A DNA stretch of 13,527 nucleotides from Acidobacteriaceae bacterium. GTDB lineage: Bacteria; Acidobacteriota; Terriglobia; Terriglobales; Acidobacteriaceae. The translations under genes were made by a program, and so were the position numbers. Each line of letters starts with the position of its first letter. The stretch's first letter is position 1. Shown piece after piece: positions 6,659 to 13,527 of this stretch. The stretch lies in contig JASHUH010000368.1 of NCBI GenBank assembly GCA_030040115.1, forward strand, positions 1 to 13,527. The letters run 5' to 3'. The notes under the pieces are model-generated. The model did not search any database. It was not told the origin of the DNA and saw only the letters and a list, made by a program, of their open reading frames with translations.

Positions 6659-9391
6659 ATGAGCCTGAATCTGAAGTCATTGATCGGCAAGGTGGATGAC
6701 GCCACCCGCGGCGCGCTGGAAGCCGCGGCGGGCCTGTGCGTTTCCCGCACCCACTACGATATCGAGATCGAGCATTATCTCCTCAAGGCCATTGACAGCT
6801 CGGATAACGATATTGCGTTTATTCTTCGGCAGTACGGCGTGGATCGCTCGCGCCTGACCATGGAGATGCAGCGCAGCCTGGACCGGCTGAAAACCGGCAA
6901 CGCCCGCAGCCCCGCCTTTAGCCCGTTGCTGGTGAAAATGCTCACCGAGGCATGGACGGTGGCCACCATCGAATATGACGTGGCGCAGATTCGCACCGGC
7001 TTCACGTTGTTGGCGCTGCTCACGAATGACGAGCTTTCGCGCCTGATTCACGGCGTCAGCAAGGAACTGCAATTGATTCCGACGGAAGCTTTGCGCAAGG
7101 ACTTTTTCGCAGTGACGGAGAAGTCGCGTGAGGCGACGGTGACGGCTCCGGTGGGCGCGCCGGGCGCGGAGCCGGGGGCGGCGCGAGCGGCGGGATCGGG
7201 CAAAACGCCGCATCTCGATCAGTACACGGTGAACATGACGGCGAACGCCAAGGCGGGTAAGATCGACCCGGTGCTGGGCCGCGACCAGGAGATTCGCCAA
7301 GTGGTCGATATTCTCATGCGCCGGCGGCAGAACAATCCCATCATGACCGGCGAGGCCGGCGTGGGCAAGACCGCGGTTGTGGAGGGCTTCGCGCTGCGGC
7401 TGGCCAGCGGAGACGTGCCTCCGCCTTTGCGCAAGGTCCAGTTGCACAGCCTCGATTTGGCGTTGCTGCAGGCCGGGGCCGGCGTCAAAGGCGAGTTTGA
7501 GAACCGGCTCAAGGGCCTTATCGAAGAGGTGAAAGCGTCGCCGCATCCCATCATCCTGTTCATTGACGAAGCGCACACCATGATCGGCGCGGGCGGGCAA
7601 GCGGGCCAGAACGACGCCGCCAATCTGCTCAAGCCGGCGCTGGCGCGCGGGGAACTACGAACCATTGCGGCCACCACCTGGTCGGAGTACAAGAAATACT
7701 TTGAAAAAGACGCGGCGCTGGCGCGGCGGTTCCAGGTGGTCAAAGTGGAAGAGCCCAGCGAGCTGCAGTGCGACGCCATGATGCGCGGCATTGTTCCGGC
7801 GCTGGAGAAGCACCATGATTTGCGCATTCTGCATGAGGCGGTGACGGGGACCGTGCGGCTTTCGCATCGCTACCTGGCCGGACGGCAGTTGCCCGACAAG
7901 GCGGTGAGCGTGCTCGACACCGCATGCGCGCGGCTTTCGCTGGGCCAGAACACGATTCCTCCGCCGATCGAAGACGCCACGCGGCGCATCGACGACTTGA
8001 AGGTGCAGAAGCAGATTCTGGAGCGCGAAACCACGGTGGGCGAAGAACACTCGGAACGGCTGGCCGCGATCGAGGAACAGCTTGCCGCGGAAGAGGCTTC
8101 GCTGGCGAAGCTCAAGACGCAATGGGAGCAGGAGCTCGAACTGGTGCGCGAGATTCGCGCCATGCGCAGCGCATTGGAGTCGGGCGCCGAAGCGGTCAAG
8201 GCGGAAGGCAACGGGGCGCCGGTGGAGAAACCGTCGCTCGAAGCTCTGCGCGCGCTCGAGGAGCGGCTCACAGCGGTGCAGGGCGAGAACCCGCTCATCC
8301 ATGTCTGCGTGGATGAACGGATCGTGGGCGAAGTGATCTCGGCGTGGACGGGCATTCCCCTGGGCAAAATGGTCAAGGACGAGATTGCCGCGGTGCTCGA
8401 TCTGGACGGGCATCTGCGCAAACGCGTGATCGGTCAGGATCACGCACTGGCCGCCATCGCACAGCGCATCATCACTTCGCGGGCGCGCCTCGACGATCCC
8501 GGGAAACCGGTGGGCGTGTTCATGCTGGTGGGTCCGAGCGGGGTGGGAAAGACCGAGACGGCGCTGGCCATCGCCGACTTGCTCTACGGGGGCGAGCGCA
8601 ATCTGATCACCATCAACATGTCGGAGTTTCAGGAAGCGCACACGGTTTCAACCTTGAAGGGCTCGCCTCCGGGATATGTGGGTTACGGCGAGGGCGGCGT
8701 GCTCACCGAGGCGGTGCGCCGGCGGCCCTATTCCGTGGTGCTGCTGGATGAAGTCGAAAAGGCGCACAACGACGTGCTCGAGCTTTTCTACCAGGTTTTC
8801 GATAAAGGCAATCTCGAAGACGGCGAGGGGCGCTCCATCGATTTCAAGAACTGCATTATCATTCTCACCAGCAACGCGGGCACCGAAACCCTGATGAAGC
8901 TGACAGCGGACAAGGAAACCATGCCCGGCCCCGAGGGCCTGGTGCTGGCCATGAAGCCGGAGCTGAACAAGATCTTCAAGCCGGCGTTCCTGGGCCGCAT
9001 GGTGATCATTCCGTACTTCCCGGTGCGCGACGAAGCGCTCAAGCAAATCGTTCAGCTCAAGCTGGGCAAGATTCAGCGGCGCATCAACGAGAGCCACAAG
9101 ATCACCATGACCTGCGACGACGCGGTCATCGAGGAAGTGGCCAAGCGGTGCACGGAGGTGGAGAGCGGCGCGCGCAACGTCGACAACATCCTGACCAACA
9201 CCATGCTTCCGGAGATTTCGCGCGAGGTGCTGTCGCGCATGGCCGAGGAAGCTCCTTTAGAGCGGGTGCAGGTGGGAGTGGGAGAAGACGGGCGATTCAT
9301 TTATACGTGGTCGAGCCCGGCGGAGGCCGCGACGGCGGCGCAACCCAGCGCCGAACCGGCTTCGGCGCCGGCGGAATCCCCGGTGGCGTAG
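6659..9391 (+). CDS. clpV: ClpV (TssH), AAA+ ATPase for T6SS sheath disassembly
   Basis: The 910-residue protein has a ClpB/ClpV layout. A Clp_N domain (about 1-150) begins SLNLKSLIGKVDDATRGALE. A linker rich in Ala, Pro and Gly follows (about 160-180). The first AAA+ module carries Walker A GEAGVGKT at 231-238, Walker B ILFIDEAHT with D303/E304, and ARRFQ near 355 as the likely arginine finger. A middle coiled coil spans about 446-510. The second AAA+ module has Walker A GPSGVGKT at 625-632, pore loop GYVGY at 672-676, and Walker B VVLLDEVEKAH with D697/E698. A Clp C-terminal domain and an Ala/Pro-rich tail end the protein. All ATPase residues are present, so it should be active. ClpV binds contracted sheath and unfolds TssC so that the subunits are reused. 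The short middle coiled coil and the context identify ClpV rather than ClpB. A strong hairpin covers its stop codon. Confidence 0.96.
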   Translation: MSLNLKSLIGKVDDATRGALEAAAGLCVSRTHYDIEIEHYLLKAIDSSDNDIAFILRQYGVDRSRLTMEMQRSLDRLKTGNARSPAFSPLLVKMLTEAWTVATIEYDVAQIRTGFTLLALLTNDELSRLIHGVSKELQLIPTEALRKDFFAVTEKSREATVTAPVGAPGAEPGAARAAGSGKTPHLDQYTVNMTANAKAGKIDPVLGRDQEIRQVVDILMRRRQNNPIMTGEAGVGKTAVVEGFALRLASGDVPPPLRKVQLHSLDLALLQAGAGVKGEFENRLKGLIEEVKASPHPIILFIDEAHTMIGAGGQAGQNDAANLLKPALARGELRTIAATTWSEYKKYFEKDAALARRFQVVKVEEPSELQCDAMMRGIVPALEKHHDLRILHEAVTGTVRLSHRYLAGRQLPDKAVSVLDTACARLSLGQNTIPPPIEDATRRIDDLKVQKQILERETTVGEEHSERLAAIEEQLAAEEASLAKLKTQWEQELELVREIRAMRSALESGAEAVKAEGNGAPVEKPSLEALRALEERLTAVQGENPLIHVCVDERIVGEVISAWTGIPLGKMVKDEIAAVLDLDGHLRKRVIGQDHALAAIAQRIITSRARLDDPGKPVGVFMLVGPSGVGKTETALAIADLLYGGERNLITINMSEFQEAHTVSTLKGSPPGYVGYGEGGVLTEAVRRRPYSVVLLDEVEKAHNDVLELFYQVFDKGNLEDGEGRSIDFKNCIIILTSNAGTETLMKLTADKETMPGPEGLVLAMKPELNKIFKPAFLGRMVIIPYFPVRDEALKQIVQLKLGKIQRRINESHKITMTCDDAVIEEVAKRCTEVESGARNVDNILTNTMLPEISREVLSRMAEEAPLERVQVGVGEDGRFIYTWSSPAEAATAAQPSAEPASAPAESPVA

Positions 9392-9411
9392 CAAAGCCGC
9401 CGGGGATTCCG
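9372..9411 (+). promoter_or_regulatory. Strong inverted repeat over the clpV stop codon (16-bp stem, 8-nt loop)
   Basis: The left arm 9372-9387 (CGGAATCCCCGGTGGC) pairs along its full length with the right arm 9396-9411 (GCCGCCGGGGATTCCG). The only deviation is one G-U wobble. The loop 9388-9395 (GTAGCAAA) contains the clpV TAG. The stem is very GC-rich and should be highly stable in RNA. No U-tract follows, so it is not a classic intrinsic terminator. It could reduce read-through into vgrG, block 3' exonuclease decay of the clpV message, or set an end point for RNA processing. Chance is unlikely for 16 paired bases around an 8-base loop; the function is inferred. Confidence 0.65.
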
Positions 9412-9450
9412 GACGCGCGAGGACACAATCAGGACGATAGGCACGACGAC

Positions 9451-11640
9451 ATGGGCGCTTTTGCACTGACCAATCGACTGCTCTCCTTCACCAGCCCGCT
9501 GGGCGCAAACGTCCTGCTGCCGGAGCGTTTGGCGGGCGCGGAAGGCGTGTCGGAGCTGTTTCACTTCGAAGTTGACCTTCTCGCCCAAACCACCACCACC
9601 GTAGACCCCAAGAAAATCGTGGGCCAGAAAGTCACCGTGGGCATTCTGGCCACCGACAGCGGCACGCAGCGCTACATCAACGGCATCGTGGCCGGCTTCG
9701 AAATGGCGGGCGGCGACCCGGAGTTCTTGATGTATCGGGCGATCATTGTTCCCAACTTGTGGCTGCTGACGCAAAGCCGCAACACCCGTGTCTTTCAGAA
9801 CCAGACGGTTGTCGATGTGGTTAAAGCCGTGGTCAGCGCCTACGGGATTAGCCCTTCAATTCAAACCTCGGCAACCTACACGCCGATGGAGTACTGCACG
9901 CAATACCGGGAGTCGGATTTCGATTTTATCTCCCGGCTCATGGAGCAGCAGGGCATCTTTTACTATTTCAAGCACACGCAGAACGACCACACCTTCACCA
10001 TAGCGGACACATCGAACTCGCTGAGCGCCTGTGATGTTCAGAACACGTTCCGGTATGTGCCCGAAACCACGAACAGGTCGGGGTTTTACGATTTCGTGAT
10101 CCGCGATTTCCGGTCGCGGTCGTCGCTCGTGCCGGGTAAGCACACGGCCTGGGATTATAGCTTTATCCAGTACAAGGCGCTGCCAAGCCCGATAGCGAAT
10201 GCGCCCACCAAAGGTCCGCTGGGATCGAACTCCAGGGAAATGTACGACTATGCCGACAGCGGGGCCGCTTACCTGAAGAAAGTGGATTCGGATTCGAAGA
10301 TCGGCGATTTGACCACCTTCTTGAATACTGTGCGCCGCGACAGCAGCGACGCTGGAACGCTGATCGTAGAGGGAGAATCGAACGCGGTTTGCATGCAGAC
10401 CGGCTACATGTTCACGCTCCAGAAACATCCGCAGGCGGAACTCAACACGAAGTACCTGTTGCTCCATATCGAACACAATGTGCAGCAGTTGCCCCCGTAC
10501 CGGACGCGCACGCAGGCCCCTCCACAACCCTATGAAAACAGCTTTATCGCCATTCCCACGTCGATTGTCTATCGTCCACCGATGAAGACCCGGAAACCCG
10601 TGGTGCACGGCATGCACACCGGCAAGGTGGTTGTGCCCTCGGGCGAAGATTCGTACATGGACAAGTATGGCCGGGTGTGCGTGCAGTTCTGGTGGGACCG
10701 CGACCGCAAGGCCAATACACCGGATAACACGCTGCTACGCGTGGCGCAATCCTGGGCGGGCAAAGGATGGGGAACGTATTATTGGCCGCGCGTGGGCGAT
10801 GAGGTGTTGATCGATTTCATGGAAGGCGATCCGGATCAGCCCATTGTGGTTGGTTCTGTGTACAACGGCACGAATATGCCCAAGTACGATCCGGCCGGCC
10901 AGTACACGCTGTCCGGAATCCTTACCCGCAGCTCAAAAAACGGAGGCGCGGCCAACGCCAACGAACTCCGCTTTGAAGACCTGCAAGGCAAGGAACAGGT
11001 GTTCATGAACGCGGAGCGCGATTACGATCTGCACGTGGAGCACGACTGGCATACGCTGGTCGGCAACGAGCAGCACACCAAGATTACGTTGAACCAGTTC
11101 GAAGAAGTGGACGGGGATTCGCATCTGCTGGTGAAAGGCAAACAGCTTCACGAAGTGGATGGCGAAGCCGATTTGAACGTGAAGGGCAACCAGATTGTCC
11201 AGGTGGGCGGCGATCGCAGCCACGCCGTCACCGGCAACATCAAAGAGAGCGTGGGACAGAGCTACGGGATGACGGTGAGCCAAAACCTGGTGCAGCAGAT
11301 CGGTTCGAATCATTCTCTCCAGGCAGGCCAGAACCAGGATGTCCAAGCCGGTCAGAACTGCAACGTCACGGCAGGGCAAACCATCAATTTGATGGGCGGA
11401 ATGAGCGTCAACATCACCGGTGGATCGACGGGAGTGAGCATTGTGGGGCCGGGCGGATTCATTTCCATCACCGACGCCGGCATCGCGATTATGGGCACGA
11501 TGGTGATGATCAACAGCGGCGGCGGCCCCACGCCGGCCAATCCTGCTCAGCCGCAGACGCCGTCGTCGCCGGGCAACCCGACTGCGCCCACGGCGCCGAC
11601 CTTCCCCGGCGATGACCCGCCGTCGACGCCGAAGAGCTGA
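9451..11640 (+). CDS. vgrG: VgrG (TssI), T6SS spike protein with Pro/Thr-rich tail
   Basis: From ATG 9451 the protein has 729 residues. It begins MGAFALTNRLLSFTSPLG, as VgrG proteins do; the open frame upstream of this ATG overlaps clpV and is unrelated. The gp27-like part (about 1-370) includes YRESDFDFISRLMEQQGIFY, a hallmark VgrG motif. The gp5 OB-fold starts near residue 385 (HGMHTGKVVVP, then KYGRVCVQFWWDRD and WPRVGDEVLIDFMEGDPDQP). The beta-helix needle (about 530-665) is made of short V-x-G repeats. A Pro/Thr-rich tail covers about 689-729. VgrG trimers cap the Hcp tube and carry PAAR proteins on the needle tip. No enzymatic C-terminal domain is visible, so this looks like a structural or carrier VgrG. 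No convincing Shine-Dalgarno lies near the start (AGGA at 9431-9434 is too far). The adjacent PAAR gene is its likely tip partner. Confidence 0.93.
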   Translation: MGAFALTNRLLSFTSPLGANVLLPERLAGAEGVSELFHFEVDLLAQTTTTVDPKKIVGQKVTVGILATDSGTQRYINGIVAGFEMAGGDPEFLMYRAIIVPNLWLLTQSRNTRVFQNQTVVDVVKAVVSAYGISPSIQTSATYTPMEYCTQYRESDFDFISRLMEQQGIFYYFKHTQNDHTFTIADTSNSLSACDVQNTFRYVPETTNRSGFYDFVIRDFRSRSSLVPGKHTAWDYSFIQYKALPSPIANAPTKGPLGSNSREMYDYADSGAAYLKKVDSDSKIGDLTTFLNTVRRDSSDAGTLIVEGESNAVCMQTGYMFTLQKHPQAELNTKYLLLHIEHNVQQLPPYRTRTQAPPQPYENSFIAIPTSIVYRPPMKTRKPVVHGMHTGKVVVPSGEDSYMDKYGRVCVQFWWDRDRKANTPDNTLLRVAQSWAGKGWGTYYWPRVGDEVLIDFMEGDPDQPIVVGSVYNGTNMPKYDPAGQYTLSGILTRSSKNGGAANANELRFEDLQGKEQVFMNAERDYDLHVEHDWHTLVGNEQHTKITLNQFEEVDGDSHLLVKGKQLHEVDGEADLNVKGNQIVQVGGDRSHAVTGNIKESVGQSYGMTVSQNLVQQIGSNHSLQAGQNQDVQAGQNCNVTAGQTINLMGGMSVNITGGSTGVSIVGPGGFISITDAGIAIMGTMVMINSGGGPTPANPAQPQTPSSPGNPTAPTAPTFPGDDPPSTPKS

Positions 11641-11750
11641 GAGGTTTTTGCCGGGCGCCGGGCGAACGCGGAATTCCGGCCCATGCAGGGTTCGAGAAAT
11701 GCGAAAATCCGGCATGGCAATCCGGGAAAGCATAAGGAGAAAGACCAAGC

Positions 11751-13100
11751 ATGGGAATGCCGGCGTGCACGATCACCAGTCAGACCGCCCACGGCGGTAT
11801 TGTCACCGTGGGCTTTCCCACCGTGCTGATTGGGTTTTTACCCGCGTCGCGGATTGGCGATCTGCACGTCTGTCCTATGGTGACCGGCATTGTTCCCCAT
11901 GTAGGCGGACCGTTCATTTTGGGCTCAACGACGGTCATCGTCGGCGAGATGCCGCAATCGCGAGTGACGGATCAGTTGACGTGCGTGGGCCCTCCCGATG
12001 TGGCGGTCATGGGCTGCGAGACGGTGCTGGTGGGTATGGCCGGAGGCGGGGGCGCGGCCGGCGCCGTGGTCGGCATTCAGGCCATGGGCGCGTCGGTCCC
12101 CGCCCAACCGCCCGCCAGCACGACGAATCCTCAAGCGACCTCGGAAGTGCAGCAGGATGGCACCGTTAAGACATCGGCGCCCCCTGGCGCACCGTTGCCT
12201 CCCATTTCTCTTCAGTCGCCAGGCTTCCCCAATCTACCGGCGAAGGAAACGCCAAAATTCAACACAGCGCAGCCTGTAAACGTGCCGCCCGGCACGACCC
12301 TTTACCGGGTACTGGGAAATCCGGGCGGCGCCGTCGGCTCCTATTGGACGGCTAATCCTCCCACGTCGGAAGCACAATGGCGCGGGGACAACGCAGTTGG
12401 CGGGTGGAACGCGGGGCTATTGATGGCGGTCGCGCAGGTTCCAGCCGAGGGCCTTAAAGCATGGATGGGCGCGGCATCGCCGATGGATGGCCAGAGTGGC
12501 GGCGGCACGCAATTCTGGACGCCGCGCGGAGCGTGTATCCCGAGCCAACTGGCGCCCGCGCCCTGGGCGACGCCTGCACAATTAAGCCAATTGGCCGCCC
12601 AACAATCGGCGCAAGCCGCGCAGGCGCTGGCCAACGCTGCGCAGCAGGCGGCCCAACAAGCCAAGCAACAGGCGGAATCGGCGGCGAAACTGGCGCAGCA
12701 AGGGGCGACGCAAGCCGCGCAACAAGCGGCGCAGCAGGCGGAAAAGGCGGCGGCCCAGGCGCAACAGGCTGCCCAGCACGCAGAAAAGCAAGCACAGCAG
12801 GCGGCGCAGCAGAGCCAGCAAGCGGCTCAGCAGGCCGAGCAACAGGCGCAAAACGCCACCGGCCAGGGCAAAGCCGCCGCGCAGCAGGCCGCCGCCCAAG
12901 CACAGCAGGCGGCGAAGCAAGTCCAGCAGCAGACGAAGCAAGCCACGCAGCAAGCTCAACAATCCGCTCAGCAAGCCCAACAATCCGCTCAGCAAGCCCA
13001 GCAATCCGCTCAGCAAGCCCAGCAATCCGCTCAGCAAGCCCAGCAATCCGTCCAGCAAGCGCAGCAGGCCGCGCAACCGGGTGCGCCGAAAAGCCTATGA
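11751..13100 (+). CDS. PAAR-domain spike tip fused to a TNT-like candidate NADase domain and a Gln/Ala-rich tail
   Basis: The 449-residue protein starts at ATG 11751 behind AAGGAG (11734-11739). The PAAR domain (about 1-100) has the RIGDLHVCP motif, with H39, C41, H50 and C78 as likely metal ligands, and should sharpen the VgrG tip. A Pro-rich linker follows (about 115-175). Residues about 176-263 form a compact segment with LYRVLG (R186), GSYWT, EAQWRG (R211), VPAEGLKAWMG and GGGTQFW (Q254). This Arg-Arg-Gln series with a GGGxQ ending resembles TNT-family NAD+ glycohydrolases, where similarly spaced Arg, Arg and Gln contribute to the active site. The assignment is my pattern match, not a search result. 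From residue about 275 to 443 the protein is almost only Ala and Gln with some Lys, Glu and Ser, probably one long helix or coiled coil. The toxin-like segment is therefore internal, which is unusual. The stop overlaps the next gene as ATGA. Confidence 0.8.
   Translation: MGMPACTITSQTAHGGIVTVGFPTVLIGFLPASRIGDLHVCPMVTGIVPHVGGPFILGSTTVIVGEMPQSRVTDQLTCVGPPDVAVMGCETVLVGMAGGGGAAGAVVGIQAMGASVPAQPPASTTNPQATSEVQQDGTVKTSAPPGAPLPPISLQSPGFPNLPAKETPKFNTAQPVNVPPGTTLYRVLGNPGGAVGSYWTANPPTSEAQWRGDNAVGGWNAGLLMAVAQVPAEGLKAWMGAASPMDGQSGGGTQFWTPRGACIPSQLAPAPWATPAQLSQLAAQQSAQAAQALANAAQQAAQQAKQQAESAAKLAQQGATQAAQQAAQQAEKAAAQAQQAAQHAEKQAQQAAQQSQQAAQQAEQQAQNATGQGKAAAQQAAAQAQQAAKQVQQQTKQATQQAQQSAQQAQQSAQQAQQSAQQAQQSAQQAQQSVQQAQQAAQPGAPKSL
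12957..13061 (+). repeat. Five in-frame tandem 21-bp repeats in the Gln/Ala tail
   Basis: Five consecutive 21-bp units start at 12957, 12978, 12999, 13020 and 13041. Units 1 and 2 are identical (CAACAATCCGCTCAGCAAGC plus C). Units 3 and 4 are identical to each other and differ from them at one base. Unit 5 differs from unit 4 at three bases. Each unit encodes the heptad QQSAQQA (unit 5 QQSVQQA). The units continue a less regular Gln/Ala region that begins near 12573. The near-identity of the DNA points to recent duplication, so copy number may vary between strains; because the unit is 21 bp, changes keep the reading frame. Confidence 0.9.
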
Positions 13101-13492
13101 CTTCTCAGCCCACCGCCGCCGTTCCCGATTATTACGCCAAGCGTTTCGCAACGACTTTTGTGGAGTTTGTCACGAAAGTGCGCGCGGCGGTGGAAGCGGG
13201 TGCTCTCAACCCGGCTTATTCCTCGACTCCGGCTTTTCTGATGTGGCAAACCGAGGCTCTGCCGCGGCTCGAACAGGAGCTGGCCGAGATCCAGAATGCA
13301 TATACCCGTTTTCAAGGCGGCGAGACCGGCCCCCTCGCGCAACTGGCCAGGATTCAGCTCGGCTTAGCCGGGCACCTGGACGGGTTTCCGCTCGACTTTG
13401 CCGGTGCGGAGCACGCCGCGGAACTCGACCATCTTGAGACGGCGGTGGTGATGGCCGCCTATCAGCTTTGCGCGGCTGCTGGAGTTAGATGA
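13097..13492 (+). CDS. Small protein of unknown family, candidate immunity or partner protein of the PAAR effector
   Basis: ATG 13097 overlaps the PAAR gene stop as ATGA, giving a 131-residue protein ending at TGA 13490-13492. The overlap implies translational coupling; only a weak purine-rich GAAAAG (13088-13093) precedes the start. I do not recognise the family. The sequence looks soluble and mostly helical: FATTFVEFVTKVRAAVEAG, then ALPRLEQELAEIQNAYTRF, then AAELDHLETAVVMAAYQLC. It has no signal peptide or clear membrane segment. It does not resemble the adaptor families I know for PAAR or VgrG cargo (DUF1795, DUF4123, DUF2169). A small cytoplasmic protein directly after a PAAR-toxin gene is the classic place for an immunity protein, which would protect the producer from the candidate NADase. 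A chaperone for the Gln/Ala tail is the alternative. Function is inferred from position only. Confidence 0.7.
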   Translation: MTSQPTAAVPDYYAKRFATTFVEFVTKVRAAVEAGALNPAYSSTPAFLMWQTEALPRLEQELAEIQNAYTRFQGGETGPLAQLARIQLGLAGHLDGFPLDFAGAEHAAELDHLETAVVMAAYQLCAAAGVR

Positions 13493-13493
13493 A

Positions 13494-13527
13494 GTGATTC
13501 AACCATTGCCGGAGCTTCGGCATCCCC
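13494..13527 (+). CDS. Possible start of a further gene, cut by the right edge
   Basis: A GTG at 13494 is one base after the preceding stop and has GGAG at 13481-13484, nine bases upstream. Eleven codons reach the window end and read M-IQPLPELRHP. The frame is open back to 13452. The spacing fits another gene of the same operon, but the fragment is too short to identify or to prove coding. Confidence 0.3.
   Translation, partial: MIQPLPELRHP

Noticed and set aside
9372..9411. Calling the clpV hairpin a classic rho-independent terminator
   Set aside because: The stem is followed by GACGCGCGAGG rather than a U-run, and vgrG, an expected operon member, follows at once.
11641..11750. Terminator, promoter or small gene in the 110-bp vgrG-PAAR gap
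   Set aside because: Only 5-6-bp pairings and a short palindrome around GGAATTCC are visible. I saw no -35/-10 pair worth calling; the clear element is the AAGGAG ribosome binding site at 11734-11739.
12582..13076. A Leu/Arg/Gly-rich minus-strand frame opposite the Gln/Ala tail
   Set aside because: It is the mechanical reverse complement of CAG/GCC repeats and has no independent sign of coding.

Overview
The window is a stretch of a bacterial type VI secretion system (T6SS) gene cluster. Every gene supported here lies on the + strand, tightly packed, in GC-rich DNA. In order: the 3' end of tssC, hcp (tssD), tagJ (ImpE family), tssA, tssE, tssF, tssG, clpV (tssH), vgrG (tssI), a PAAR-domain protein with a candidate enzymatic domain and a long Gln/Ala tail, a small unrecognised gene, and possibly the first bases of another gene at the right edge. 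The order tssC-hcp-tagJ-tssE-tssF-tssG-clpV-vgrG is that of H1-type clusters such as Pseudomonas HSI-I, with a long tssA inserted between tagJ and tssE. GC content, gene order and protein style suggest a soil-type Gram-negative bacterium. Acidobacteriota is my best guess and a proteobacterium is possible; this is inference, because no rRNA or other phylogenetic marker is present.

Layout. Positions 1-11640 hold machine parts. TssC is a contractile sheath protein, Hcp the inner tube, TagJ a sheath/ClpV accessory protein, and TssA the assembly and priming factor. TssE, TssF and TssG are baseplate wedge proteins, ClpV is the AAA+ ATPase that recycles the sheath, and VgrG is the spike trimer. Genes overlap (tagJ/tssA, tssF/tssG, PAAR/small gene) or are separated by fewer than about 110 bp, so they probably form one operon. 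The membrane complex genes (tssJ, tssL, tssM), tssK and tssB are not in the window.

Positions 11641-13527 look like an effector module. A PAAR spike tip is fused to a region with an Arg...Arg...Gln pattern and a GGGTQ motif resembling the TNT (tuberculosis necrotizing toxin) NAD+ glycohydrolase family. It is followed by a roughly 170-residue Gln/Ala-rich heptad-like tail that ends in five tandem 21-bp repeats. A 131-residue protein overlaps it by ATGA and is the natural candidate for a cognate immunity or partner protein. This module is the most interesting part of the window.

Two RNA-level features also stand out. One is a near-perfect 16-bp hairpin whose loop contains the clpV stop codon. 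The other is a hairpin just upstream of the hcp ribosome binding site. No stretch longer than 300 bases lacks a gene. I saw no tRNA, rRNA, CRISPR array, insertion sequence or convincing promoter.
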